From assembly GCA_023433515.1 (NCBI GenBank), contig JAEZCN010000093.1, positions 1 to 22,197 of the forward strand: a stretch of 22,197 bases of DNA, given 5' to 3'. This DNA is from Pseudomonadota bacterium. GTDB lineage: Bacteria > Pseudomonadota > Gammaproteobacteria > Steroidobacterales > Steroidobacteraceae. Shown one piece after another: positions 15,077 to 21,215 of the stretch; position 1 is the stretch's first letter; each line of letters starts with the position of its first letter. The notes beneath the pieces were generated by a model, which worked only from the letters and a program-made list of their open reading frames with translations, did no database searches and had not been told where the DNA came from. The translations under genes and the position numbers were made by a program.

Positions 15077-15736
15077 CTAGATGCGACGGATCCCGTTCGG
15101 TCCGCCGAGGATGACGAGATCCGCGGGACGAGCGGCAAACAACCCCACGGTGACCACGCCCGTGATCTGGTTGATCGTGTTCTCGAGGCCCGGTGGGTCC
15201 GCGATACGCATGTCGTGCACATCCAGGATGTGATTGCCGTTGTCGGTCACGACCTTCTCGCGCCACACGGGACGTCCGCCCAGTTCGGCGAGCTTGCGGC
15301 TCACATATGAACGCGCCATCGGGATCACTTCCACGGGCAGCGGAAACTTTCCCAGGGTATCCACCAGCTTTCCCTCGTCGGCGATGCAGATGAAGCGACG
15401 GGATGCCGCCGCGATGATCTTCTCGCGGGTCAGTGCCGCGCCGCCGCCCTTGATGAGCTGTCGTCGATGGTTGGTCTCGTCGGCGCCGTCGATGTAGGTA
15501 TCGAGCTCACCGACCTCATTGAGATCGAGCACCGGGATACCCGCGGCCTTCAATCGCTCGGTGGATCCGTTGGAACTCGAGACGGCCCCGTCGATACGCA
15601 CGCGTTGCCGGGCGAGCTCTTCGATGAGGAAGTTGACCGTCGATCCCGTGCCGACACCCAGCACTTTTCCGGCTTCGACGAATTCGAGCGCAGCGCGCGC
15701 CGCAGCTTGTTTTCCAGTGTTTTGCGCGTTGTTCAC
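15077..15736 (-). CDS. rpiA: Ribose-5-phosphate isomerase A
   Basis: The 219-residue protein has the same length as E. coli RpiA. It interconverts ribose-5-phosphate and ribulose-5-phosphate in the pentose phosphate pathway. Conserved motifs are LGVGTGSTVNFLIEEL (phosphate binding), SSNGSTERL, the active-site YIDGADETN and LIKGGGAALTREKI, and FPLPVEVIPMA. The start is a GTG at 15736 (MNNAQNTGKQ) with GGGAG 8 nt upstream; no ATG lies nearby in frame. Two hairpins lie upstream, so it may depend on read-through from the micro-ORF promoter unless an unseen promoter exists. Confidence 0.96.
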   Translation of the reverse strand: MNNAQNTGKQAAARAALEFVEAGKVLGVGTGSTVNFLIEELARQRVRIDGAVSSSNGSTERLKAAGIPVLDLNEVGELDTYIDGADETNHRRQLIKGGGAALTREKIIAAASRRFICIADEGKLVDTLGKFPLPVEVIPMARSYVSRKLAELGGRPVWREKVVTDNGNHILDVHDMRIADPPGLENTINQITGVVTVGLFAARPADLVILGGPNGIRRI

Positions 15737-15769
15737 GTATCACTCCCACGAATCACGAACCACTGAAAC

Positions 15770-15797
15770 GACAATGCCCGCTTGCGCGGGCATTGTC
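15770..15797 (-). terminator. Perfect 12-bp hairpin between micro-ORF and rpiA
   Basis: GACAATGCCCGC (15770-15781) pairs fully with GCGGGCATTGTC (15786-15797) around a 4-nt loop. On the minus strand it is followed by GTTTCAG, a poor T-tract. It comes after the stronger hairpin at 15811-15840, giving tandem stem-loops ahead of rpiA. Confidence 0.5.
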
Positions 15798-15805
15798 TTC
15801 GGAAA

Positions 15806-15840
15806 CTAAACGGGGGACGAGAAATTAATCTCGTCCCCCG
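15806..15840 (-). terminator. Strong terminator of the lysine-rich micro-ORF
   Basis: CGGGGGACGAGA and TCTCGTCCCCCG form a perfect 12-bp stem (plus 15811-15840) with loop TTAATT, followed on the minus strand by TTTAGTTTCC. It begins 17 nt after the micro-ORF stop codon. Confidence 0.75.
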
Positions 15841-15857
15841 TGTCTGCAAGGCCAGAA

Positions 15858-15905
15858 TTACTTCTTCTTGGCTTTCTTCTTGGCCTTTTTCTTGGCTTTC
15901 GCCAT
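15858..15905 (-). CDS. Lysine/alanine-rich 15-residue microprotein, candidate
   Basis: The frame reads MAKAKKKAKKKAKKK and then TAA. It is far below normal gene-calling limits, but it has a full set of expression signals: a promoter (TTGAAT, 16 nt, TATACT), TGGAG 8 nt before the ATG, and a strong terminator 17 nt after the stop. The peptide is ten lysines and four alanines, with a charge of about +10, and resembles the AAKK-type tails of bacterial histone-H1-like proteins. Nucleic-acid or ribosome binding is therefore possible. Alternatively the transcript is a small RNA and the frame is incidental. I do not recognise a named family. Confidence 0.6.
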   Translation of the reverse strand: MAKAKKKAKKKAKKK

Positions 15906-15942
15906 GGCACATCTCCAGTAGTTACGGGTTAGTCCGAGGCCG

Positions 15943-15970
15943 AGTATACGCAGGCGTTGACAAAATTCAA
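15943..15970 (-). promoter_or_regulatory. Sigma-70 promoter of the micro-ORF
   Basis: On the minus strand TTGAAT (15965-15970), a 16-nt spacer and TATACT (15943-15948) are seen. Start would be near 15936, leaving a leader of about 30 nt that holds the Shine-Dalgarno. It lies just after the EVE gene stop. Confidence 0.65.
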
Positions 15971-16023
15971 GCAAGGGCTGTCGAGAATCGTCGATGCATT
16001 CACATCGACACTCATCGTGACCA

Positions 16024-16488
16024 TCACTCGAGCGAGAGGATGAACTTCCAATGAGCCTCGCTCACCGGTGTGATCGACAGTCGGTTGCCGCGCCTGAGCA
16101 GCACCATCCCATCTAGTTCGCGAGCTTCGTGTTTGCGAAGTTCGTCGAGTGTGATCACGCGCTCGAGGCGGCGCTTGAGTTGCACGTCGACCACATACCA
16201 GCGGGGATTCGCGGGGTCGCTGCCCGCATCGTAGTGCGGATTCTTCTTTTCGAATGCCGTTGGATCGGGATACGCGGTACGGACGACTTCCATGATGCCG
16301 GCGACACCAGTCTCGTCGGCGCTCGAGTGATAGAGGAACGCCAGATCGCCCTTCTTGAAGTCGTCGCGCAGCATGTTGCGCGCCTGGTAGTTGCGTACGC
16401 CGTCCCACATCGCGCGCTTGCGCGGCTTCCTGGCGAGATCATCGACTCCGAACGTCGAGGGCTCGGTCTTCATCAACCAGTAGTTCAT
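16024..16488 (-). CDS. EVE domain-containing protein
   Basis: The 154-residue protein is made of one EVE domain (PUA-like fold): the MNYWLMKTEPSTFGVDDL start, WDGVRNYQARNMLRDDFKKGDLAFLYHSS, GVAGIMEVVRTAYPDPTAF, NPRWYVVDVQLKRRL and LDGMVLLRRGNRLSITPVS. This is the hallmark order of proteobacterial EVE proteins. The fold recognises modified bases; stand-alone members are thought to bind modified nucleic acid, but the ligand is not shown here. The ATG at 16488 has AGGGGAAT upstream and matches the conserved N-terminus, so the 50-nt overlap with the cyclo-ligase gene is real and implies coupled translation. Association with the zapA–6S–cyclo-ligase locus recurs in several gammaproteobacteria, as I recall. 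Confidence 0.93.
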   Translation of the reverse strand: MNYWLMKTEPSTFGVDDLARKPRKRAMWDGVRNYQARNMLRDDFKKGDLAFLYHSSADETGVAGIMEVVRTAYPDPTAFEKKNPHYDAGSDPANPRWYVVDVQLKRRLERVITLDELRKHEARELDGMVLLRRGNRLSITPVSEAHWKFILSLE

Positions 16489-17053
16489 CGATTCCCCTGT
16501 CCGTGACGATCAGATCCATGAAAACGTCGTTGGGCGTCACGGGGATGTGGTCCACGACCTGGAAAGCATAGGCGAGACCCACCAGCCGCGGGCCGCGCCA
16601 GTGATCGCGCCGCGTGCGGAACGCGAGCGCGCGGTCATAGAAGCCCGCGCCGTGTCCCAGTCGCGCGCCGCGCCGGTCGAAGCCGACGCCCGCGCAGAAG
16701 ATCGTGTCGAGGAACCGCGCGCCGATCCATTCGTGCCCCTCGGGTTCGAGCATCCCGAAGTCGTGTTGTCGCGCGTTCGGGTTGAGAGGGACGAAACGCA
16801 TGGATCGCTTGCGCATGCTGGTGATGCGGGGCAGGTAGACGCGGCATCCACGGCGTATCGCAAGCTCGATGAGGGGCTGCGTGCCGAGCTCCTGGGGCAT
16901 CGACGCGTACAGGCCGATGCGTTTTCCGGGAGTGAGCCAGTGGGTCCGGCCGATGATTTCGGCGACCGCGCGCGCGGCGCGAATCCGTTCAGCGGGCGGA
17001 ACGGCGCGCCGCTGGGCGAGGAGTTGCTTGCGAAGGGATTGCTTCGTCAACAC
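16439..17053 (-). CDS. fau: 5-formyltetrahydrofolate cyclo-ligase
   Basis: The 204-residue enzyme (YgfA/MTHFS) converts 5-formyl-THF to 5,10-methenyl-THF with ATP. Motifs seen are SLRKQLLAQRRAV, KRIGLYASMPQELGTQPLIELA, GCRVYLPRI, the FCAGVGFDRRGARLGHGAGFYDRAL nucleotide-binding region and VVDHIPVTPNDVFMDLIVTD. The best start is a GTG at 17053, with a TTG codon next; no Shine-Dalgarno is visible, and no ATG gives the family N-terminus. It lies 17 nt after the 3' end of 6S RNA, the arrangement of E. coli ssrS–ygfA, so its mRNA probably arises from the 6S precursor. Its C-terminal tail overlaps the EVE gene by 50 nt. Confidence 0.92.
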   Translation of the reverse strand: MLTKQSLRKQLLAQRRAVPPAERIRAARAVAEIIGRTHWLTPGKRIGLYASMPQELGTQPLIELAIRRGCRVYLPRITSMRKRSMRFVPLNPNARQHDFGMLEPEGHEWIGARFLDTIFCAGVGFDRRGARLGHGAGFYDRALAFRTRRDHWRGPRLVGLAYAFQVVDHIPVTPNDVFMDLIVTDRGIDELLVDEDRALDVRSR

Positions 17054-17070
17054 GATGCGAGGAAGAGAAA

Positions 17071-17262
17071 AGCGCTACCCGTAAATGCCGGTGCGAGCCG
17101 TTGCTCTCGAACCAGAGCAACAAGGTGGGACCGGCCCCGACATTTAAGGCTTTCCGCTCGAAGCGGACTTGCACAGTGCTGCCGGAAAGGCATGGTCCCT
17201 GGGCGTTTACATTACGGTCGAGAGGTAACCCGACCCGCTGTCGAACACCACAGGCAGCGCCC
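17071..17262 (-). ncRNA. ssrS: 6S RNA
   Basis: The place is diagnostic: between zapA and the cyclo-ligase gene, same strand. The roughly 192-nt length is typical. GCGCTGCC near the 5' end (17260-17253) pairs with GGTAGCGC near the 3' end (17079-17072), with one G·U, to form the closing stem. The conserved GCCTTAA segment, a CACCTTG element and a stem GTTGCTCT-GGTTCG-AGAGCAAC near the 3' side match the Pseudomonas/E. coli 6S layout. 6S RNA mimics an open promoter and binds the sigma-70 holoenzyme in stationary phase. Ends are estimates to within a few nucleotides; a TAAAGT at 17268-17273 could be its -10. Confidence 0.85.
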
Positions 17263-17392
17263 GAGTGACTTTACTACATGTGCCACGTAGGAATGCGACG
17301 CGAATCGAGAGATTGACATCGAAACCTTTTTACGGACGCCGCGCTTTGGCGGCGTGAGGAGTGGGGCGTGAGCCCTGAAAGCGAAGCTTGAT
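17263..17392 (-). other. Gap between zapA and 6S RNA
   Basis: No gene is seen in this 130-nt stretch. It should hold the 6S promoter; the best -10 is TAAAGT (17268-17273), without a convincing -35. A GC-rich hairpin ACGCCGC/GCGGCGT (17336-17342 with 17349-17355) lacks a T-run on either side. Confidence 0.4.
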
Positions 17393-17406
17393 CTACAGAT
17401 CAAGCT
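17385..17406 (-). terminator. Hairpin spanning the zapA stop codon
   Basis: AGCTTGATC and GATCAAGCT form a perfect 9-bp stem with a 4-nt loop, and the zapA TAG lies in the loop and stem edge. The following tract on the minus strand is TCGCTTTC, a weak terminator tail. Confidence 0.45.
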
Positions 17407-17713
17407 GACGGGTTCGTTGTAGCGCGTTCTCCACACGCTCACGCATGTTCTTGACGCGACCGCTCACGGGGCCCTGCAATTCACTTTCCTGCTTGCGCAG
17501 GCGCAGCAGCTCGTTGGCCATGTTGAGTGCCGCGATCACGGCGATGCGATCGGCGCCCACCACCTTGCCGGTGTCGCGGATCTCGCGCATTTTCTTGTTC
17601 AGGTATTCGGCGGAGTCGAGCAGGTCGGCTCGCTCGTCGGAAGGACAGGAAACGAAGTACTCCTTCTCGAGGATGCGCACGGTGACGTGCGTCGTTTCCT
17701 TTTCGCTGCTCAC
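17393..17713 (-). CDS. zapA: Cell division protein ZapA
   Basis: The 106-residue protein has the ZapA pattern: VTVRILEKEYFVSCPSDERADLLDSAEYLNKKMREIRD, then GADRIAVIAALNMANELLRLRKQE and a basic coiled-coil tail. ZapA binds FtsZ and bundles its filaments at midcell. The start is a GTG at 17713 that overlaps the upstream TGA (GTGA), so translation is coupled to the preceding coiled-coil gene. The pair followed by 6S RNA is the standard gammaproteobacterial locus. Confidence 0.95.
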   Translation of the reverse strand: MSSEKETTHVTVRILEKEYFVSCPSDERADLLDSAEYLNKKMREIRDTGKVVGADRIAVIAALNMANELLRLRKQESELQGPVSGRVKNMRERVENALQRTRQLDL

Positions 17714-17961
17714 GCAGTGTGCTCCATGGTCTTGAGGCGGCCGATCATGGCCTCCACGCGCGCGCGCACCTGGTCGTTGCGCTGCGCGAACGCGGAGCGT
17801 TCGGCGGCGAGCGATTCCTGGCGCTGACGCAGGGCCCGGTTCTCCTCCTTGAGGGCTTCCACCACGAGGAGGAGTTCCTCGACACGATGCTCGAGGCGCG
17901 CGAATTCCGCGTCGAAGCCGGATTTCGCGCTGATTGCGGTTTCTTTATTGTTGTCGTTCAT
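17710..17961 (-). CDS. TIGR02449/ZapB-like coiled-coil protein
   Basis: The 83-residue protein is almost all coiled coil: after a polar N-terminus come ARLEHRVEELLLVVEALKEENRALRQRQESLAAERSAFAQRN and a basic end with RVEAMIGRLKTME. It matches the small TIGR02449-type proteins that precede zapA in many gammaproteobacteria and are likened to ZapB. A role at the division ring through ZapA is inferred from the 4-nt overlap and the shape. The ATG at 17961 comes 8 nt after a TATAGT -10, with no room for a Shine-Dalgarno. Confidence 0.88.
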   Translation of the reverse strand: MNDNNKETAISAKSGFDAEFARLEHRVEELLLVVEALKEENRALRQRQESLAAERSAFAQRNDQVRARVEAMIGRLKTMEHTA

Positions 17962-17969
17962 GGCACGGG

Positions 17970-17999
17970 ACTATAGGGCTCCGCGTTCGTGGGGGTCAA
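17970..17999 (-). promoter_or_regulatory. Promoter of the zapB-like–zapA operon
   Basis: On the minus strand TTGACC (17994-17999), an 18-nt spacer and TATAGT (17970-17975) are seen. Start would fall near 17963, leaving a leader of only 1-2 nt. The promoter is divergent with that of ygfB. Confidence 0.7.
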
Positions 18000-18007
18000 A
18001 TTCGGGG

Positions 18008-18013
18008 CATAAT
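18008..18013 (+). promoter_or_regulatory. -10 element (CATAAT) of ygfB–pepP–ubiH–ubiI
   Basis: CATAAT ends 6 nt before the ygfB ATG (18020), separated by TCCCCC. No Shine-Dalgarno fits, so the mRNA would be leaderless. The -35 region is poor (TTCGTG at 17986-17991). Confidence 0.5.
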
Positions 18014-18019
18014 TCCCCC

Positions 18020-18586
18020 ATGTTGGCCGCAACTTACGATCAATTCGAGCGCGTGCTGCGCGACGCGCACGCACTTCCGGAGCCGGCCGAGGCGCACGGC
18101 ACGCTGGCAGGCGCCCTGTGCAGTTCGCGCGATTACGGCCTCATCGAATGGCTGCGCGAAATCCTCCCGGACGAATCCGCCGACGAAGCGGTGCTGCAGA
18201 GCTCGGTGCTGCAGAACGTCTACGACTCGATGGTGCGCACGCTGGTCGGGAACGACGCCGATTTCGCGCCACTGCTTCCGGATGACGACACTTCGCTCAG
18301 CGAGCGGGCCGGCGCACTGTCTTTGTGGTGCCAGGGCTTTCTGTACGGACTCGGCTCCGGTACCACGCCCGATCCCGGCAAGGTTTCCGCCGAGGCCGGC
18401 GAGATCATTCGCGACCTGACCGAGATCACCCACGTCGGCGTCGATGCGGGCGAGGAGAACGAGGAAAACGAAACCGCGTTCGCCGAGGTCGTCGAATTCG
18501 TGCGCGTCGGGGTGCAGTTGTTGTTCGTCGAGCTCGCGCCGGCGCGCGGGCAGGAGCCTCCACCCGAGGGTATGTCGCTCCATTGA
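18020..18586 (+). CDS. ygfB: UPF0149 family protein YgfB
   Basis: The 188-residue protein is all-helical and acidic: AHGTLAGALCSSRDYGLIEWL, LLPDDDTSLSERAGALSLWCQGFLYGLG and LTEITHVGVDAGEENEENETAFAEVVEFVRVGVQLLFVEL, the YgfB/UPF0149 pattern. In Pseudomonas aeruginosa YgfB affects the AlpA-controlled ampDh3 pathway and thereby beta-lactam tolerance; elsewhere its role is unclear. The ATG at 18020 follows a -10 element by 6 nt, and although the frame continues upstream into the divergent gene, that part is not homologous. pepP begins 10 nt after the stop, in the order conserved in E. coli. Confidence 0.93.
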   Translation: MLAATYDQFERVLRDAHALPEPAEAHGTLAGALCSSRDYGLIEWLREILPDESADEAVLQSSVLQNVYDSMVRTLVGNDADFAPLLPDDDTSLSERAGALSLWCQGFLYGLGSGTTPDPGKVSAEAGEIIRDLTEITHVGVDAGEENEENETAFAEVVEFVRVGVQLLFVELAPARGQEPPPEGMSLH

Positions 18587-18596
18587 AGAGGATTTC

Positions 18597-19967
18597 ATGC
18601 AGAAGAAGTCAGGCTCGCGTTCCAGAGCGCCGGTGAAGCCGGGGCGACCGGCGGCGATGCCGCGCGAGGAGTTCAAGCGGCGTCGCCGCGCACTCGCGAA
18701 GCTCATGGGACGCGATTCGATCGCCATCGTCCCGACCGCGCCCGTGCGTCTGCGCAACAACGACGTCGAATACGCCTATCGACCCGACAGCGACTTCTTC
18801 TATCTCACGGGTTTCGCGGAGCCGGAGTCCGTCGCGGTGCTCATTCCCGGACGCCCGCAGGGTGAATACATCCTGTTCGTGCGCGATCGCGACCCCGCGC
18901 GCGAAACCTGGGACGGCAAACGCGCGGGTCCCGTGGGTGCGGTGCGCACCTTCGGCGCCGATCATGCGTTCCCGATCACCGACATCGACGAGATCCTGCC
19001 CGGGCTGATCGAAAATCACGCCAAGGTCTATTACGCCATGGGCACTCATCCGGAGTTCGACCAGCGCGTGGTCGGGTGGGTGAACGGCCTGCGCACGCAG
19101 GCGCGCAACGGCCGACACCCGCCGCAGGAAATCGTCGCGCTCGACCACGTGTTGCACGACATGCGCCTGTTCAAGAGCCGCGCGGAAGTCGACACGATGC
19201 GCGCGGCGGCGCGCATCGCGGCGCGCGCGCACGTACGCGCCATGCGCGCGTGTACGCCGGGTCGCCACGAATACGAAATCGCCGCCGAGATCGTGCACGA
19301 GTTCCGCATGCACAACGCGGACCTCTCGTACCTGCCCATCGTAGGCGGCGGCGCCAACAGCTGCATCCTGCATTACCGCGAGAACGATGCGCCCCTGCGC
19401 GACGGCGACATCCTGCTCATCGACGCCGGCTGCGAGGTCGAGTGTTACGCCTCGGACATCACGCGCACGTTCCCGGTCAACGGACGCTTCACACCCGCGC
19501 AGCTCGCGCTGTACGAGATCGTGCTCGAGGCCAACGAGGCCGCCATCGCGCGCGTGAAGCCCGGCAATCACTGGAACGAGCCGCACGAGGCGGCCGTGCG
19601 CGTGGTCACGCAGGGCCTCGTGAAGGCGGGCCTGCTGAAGGGCCGCGTCGCCAGGCTCGAGGAGACGGGTGCGTATCGGAAGTTCTTCATGCACCGCACC
19701 GGTCACTGGCTGGGCATGGACGTGCATGACGTCGGCGACTACAAGATCGGCGATGAATGGCGCGTGTTCGAGCCCGGCATGGCGTTGACCATCGAGCCCG
19801 GCATCTACGTGGCGCCCGGGACCTCGGGCGTGTCGAAGGAATTCCACGGCATCGGCATCCGGATCGAGGACGACGTCGTCGTCACGCGCGACGGATGCGA
19901 AGTGCTGACCGATGGCGTGCCGAAGGAACCGGTCGCCATCGAGCGGCTCATGGCCTCGGCTGCGTGA
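18597..19967 (+). CDS. pepP: Xaa-Pro aminopeptidase
   Basis: The 456-residue M24B metallopeptidase removes N-terminal residues before proline. The N-terminal creatinase-like domain (NNDVEYAYRPDSDFFYLTGFAEPESVAVL) is followed by the pita-bread catalytic domain. The five metal ligands are all seen: D276 (LLIDAGCE), D287 (ASDITRTFPVNG), H370 (HRTGHWLGMDVHDVG), E400 (IEPGIYV) and E424 (GIRIEDDVVV). The ATG at 18597 has AGAGGA 6 nt upstream and adds a basic 20-residue N-terminal extension compared with E. coli PepP. The internal ATG at 18657 (MPREEFKRRR) would match E. coli length but has a poor ribosome-binding site. It is cytoplasmic and part of the ygfB–pepP–ubiH–ubiI operon. Confidence 0.96.
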   Translation: MQKKSGSRSRAPVKPGRPAAMPREEFKRRRRALAKLMGRDSIAIVPTAPVRLRNNDVEYAYRPDSDFFYLTGFAEPESVAVLIPGRPQGEYILFVRDRDPARETWDGKRAGPVGAVRTFGADHAFPITDIDEILPGLIENHAKVYYAMGTHPEFDQRVVGWVNGLRTQARNGRHPPQEIVALDHVLHDMRLFKSRAEVDTMRAAARIAARAHVRAMRACTPGRHEYEIAAEIVHEFRMHNADLSYLPIVGGGANSCILHYRENDAPLRDGDILLIDAGCEVECYASDITRTFPVNGRFTPAQLALYEIVLEANEAAIARVKPGNHWNEPHEAAVRVVTQGLVKAGLLKGRVARLEETGAYRKFFMHRTGHWLGMDVHDVGDYKIGDEWRVFEPGMALTIEPGIYVAPGTSGVSKEFHGIGIRIEDDVVVTRDGCEVLTDGVPKEPVAIERLMASAA

Positions 19968-19970
19968 CCG

Positions 19971-19998
19971 TCCATCAATGACCATCCATCAATGAAGA
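19971..19998 (+). repeat. 14-bp tandem duplication carrying a duplicated start codon
   Basis: TCCATCAATGACCA is followed directly by TCCATCAATGAAGA, so an 11-bp core is repeated with 14-bp period in the pepP–ubiH gap. The first copy creates an extra ATG (19978) that opens a five-codon frame MTIHQ, whose TGA overlaps the ubiH ATG (19992). Confidence 0.85.
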
Positions 19999-21215
19999 CG
20001 GCAGACATCGCGATCGTCGGCGGCGGCATGGTAGGCGCCAGCCTCGCGCTCGCGCTGCGCGGTACGCGTCTGAAGGTGCTGCTGATCGAGGGCGTGTCGC
20101 ACGATTCGGCCGCGCAGCCCAGCTTCGACGAACGCACCACCGCGCTGGGCAACGGCTCGCGGCAGATCTTCGATTCGCTGGGCTGCTGGGCCGCGATGGC
20201 GCCGGATGCCAGTGCGATCCGCTCGATCCACGTCTCCGACGCGGGGCGCTTTGGCGTCGCGCGGCTCGACAGCAAGGAACAGGGCGTGCCCGCGTTCGGC
20301 TACGTCGTGCCGAACCGCGTGATCGGACGCGCGTTGTGGCAGGAGCTGCGCACGGCGACCAACGTCGAACTCGCCGTGCCGGCCGAGCTGACCGGCGCGA
20401 CCCTGCGGCCCGATGGAGTGGAGCTCGAGGTCTCGCGCGGCGGCGAAAAGGAAGCCGTACACGTGGAGCTCGCCGTCGCGGCCGATGGCGCCGGCTCCCT
20501 GCTGCGCGCCCAATCCGGCATCGACGCGGATATCGAGGACTACGGCCAGGTCGCGATCGTGGTGAACACGCATACGGATCGGCCTAACAAGGGCGAGGCC
20601 TTCGAGCGTTTCACCGCCTCGGGTCCGCTCGCGGTCCTGCCGACCGCCGGCGGCGGATACACCGTCGTCTGGGCGGTGCGCCCGCAACGTGCGAAGGAAC
20701 TGCTGGCGCTCGACGATGCGGCCTTCGCGGCCGAGCTCATGTCGGGGTTCGGCTGGCGGGCGGGGCGTTTCACGAAGATCGGCCGCCGCAGTACCTATCC
20801 ACTGGCGCTGTCGCGCGCGACCGGAACCGTGTCGGGGCGCGTGGTGCTCGTCGGGAACGCCGCGCAGGCGCTGCATCCCGTGGCCGGACAGGGCTTCAAT
20901 CTCGGACTGCGCGACGCGGCGACGCTCGCCGAGATGCTGGCCCGGACCGCGCGCCCGGAGGGGTTCGGCGAAGGACTGGACGATCTGCTCGCGCGCTTCG
21001 CGGCCTGGCGCGAGGAGGACCGCAAGGGCGTCACGCGTTTCACCGATGGCCTCGTCAAGCTCTTCGGCAGCGATGCGCCGGGGCTGGGTGTCGTGCGCAA
21101 CTTCGGATTGCTGCTGTTCGACATGAGCCCGACCGCGAAGCGCGCGTTGTCGCGCGTGAGCTGGGGTTTCGCGGGCCGGATGCCGCGCCTGGCGCGCGGC
21201 CTGCCGCTCGAATGA
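19992..21215 (+). CDS. ubiH: 2-octaprenyl-6-methoxyphenol hydroxylase UbiH
   Basis: The 407-residue FAD monooxygenase of the UbiH/COQ6 family hydroxylates the C1 position in aerobic ubiquinone synthesis. FAD motif IVGGGMVGASLAL (8-20), the second motif region AVAADGAGSLLRAQSG, and GRVVLVGNAAQALHPVAGQGFNLGLRDA are seen. The asparagine in GNAAQxLHP with GFNLGLRD is the mark that separates UbiH from UbiI/UbiF (GDAAH). The ATG at 19992 lies in a 14-bp tandem duplication and overlaps the stop of a five-codon frame; no good Shine-Dalgarno precedes it. Its stop overlaps the ubiI start (ATGA). Confidence 0.93.
   Translation: MKTADIAIVGGGMVGASLALALRGTRLKVLLIEGVSHDSAAQPSFDERTTALGNGSRQIFDSLGCWAAMAPDASAIRSIHVSDAGRFGVARLDSKEQGVPAFGYVVPNRVIGRALWQELRTATNVELAVPAELTGATLRPDGVELEVSRGGEKEAVHVELAVAADGAGSLLRAQSGIDADIEDYGQVAIVVNTHTDRPNKGEAFERFTASGPLAVLPTAGGGYTVVWAVRPQRAKELLALDDAAFAAELMSGFGWRAGRFTKIGRRSTYPLALSRATGTVSGRVVLVGNAAQALHPVAGQGFNLGLRDAATLAEMLARTARPEGFGEGLDDLLARFAAWREEDRKGVTRFTDGLVKLFGSDAPGLGVVRNFGLLLFDMSPTAKRALSRVSWGFAGRMPRLARGLPLE

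Noticed and set aside
18609..19985. Long minus-strand frame opposite pepP
   Set aside because: pepP has every metal ligand in the plus frame; the antisense translation is low-complexity and unlike any family known to me.
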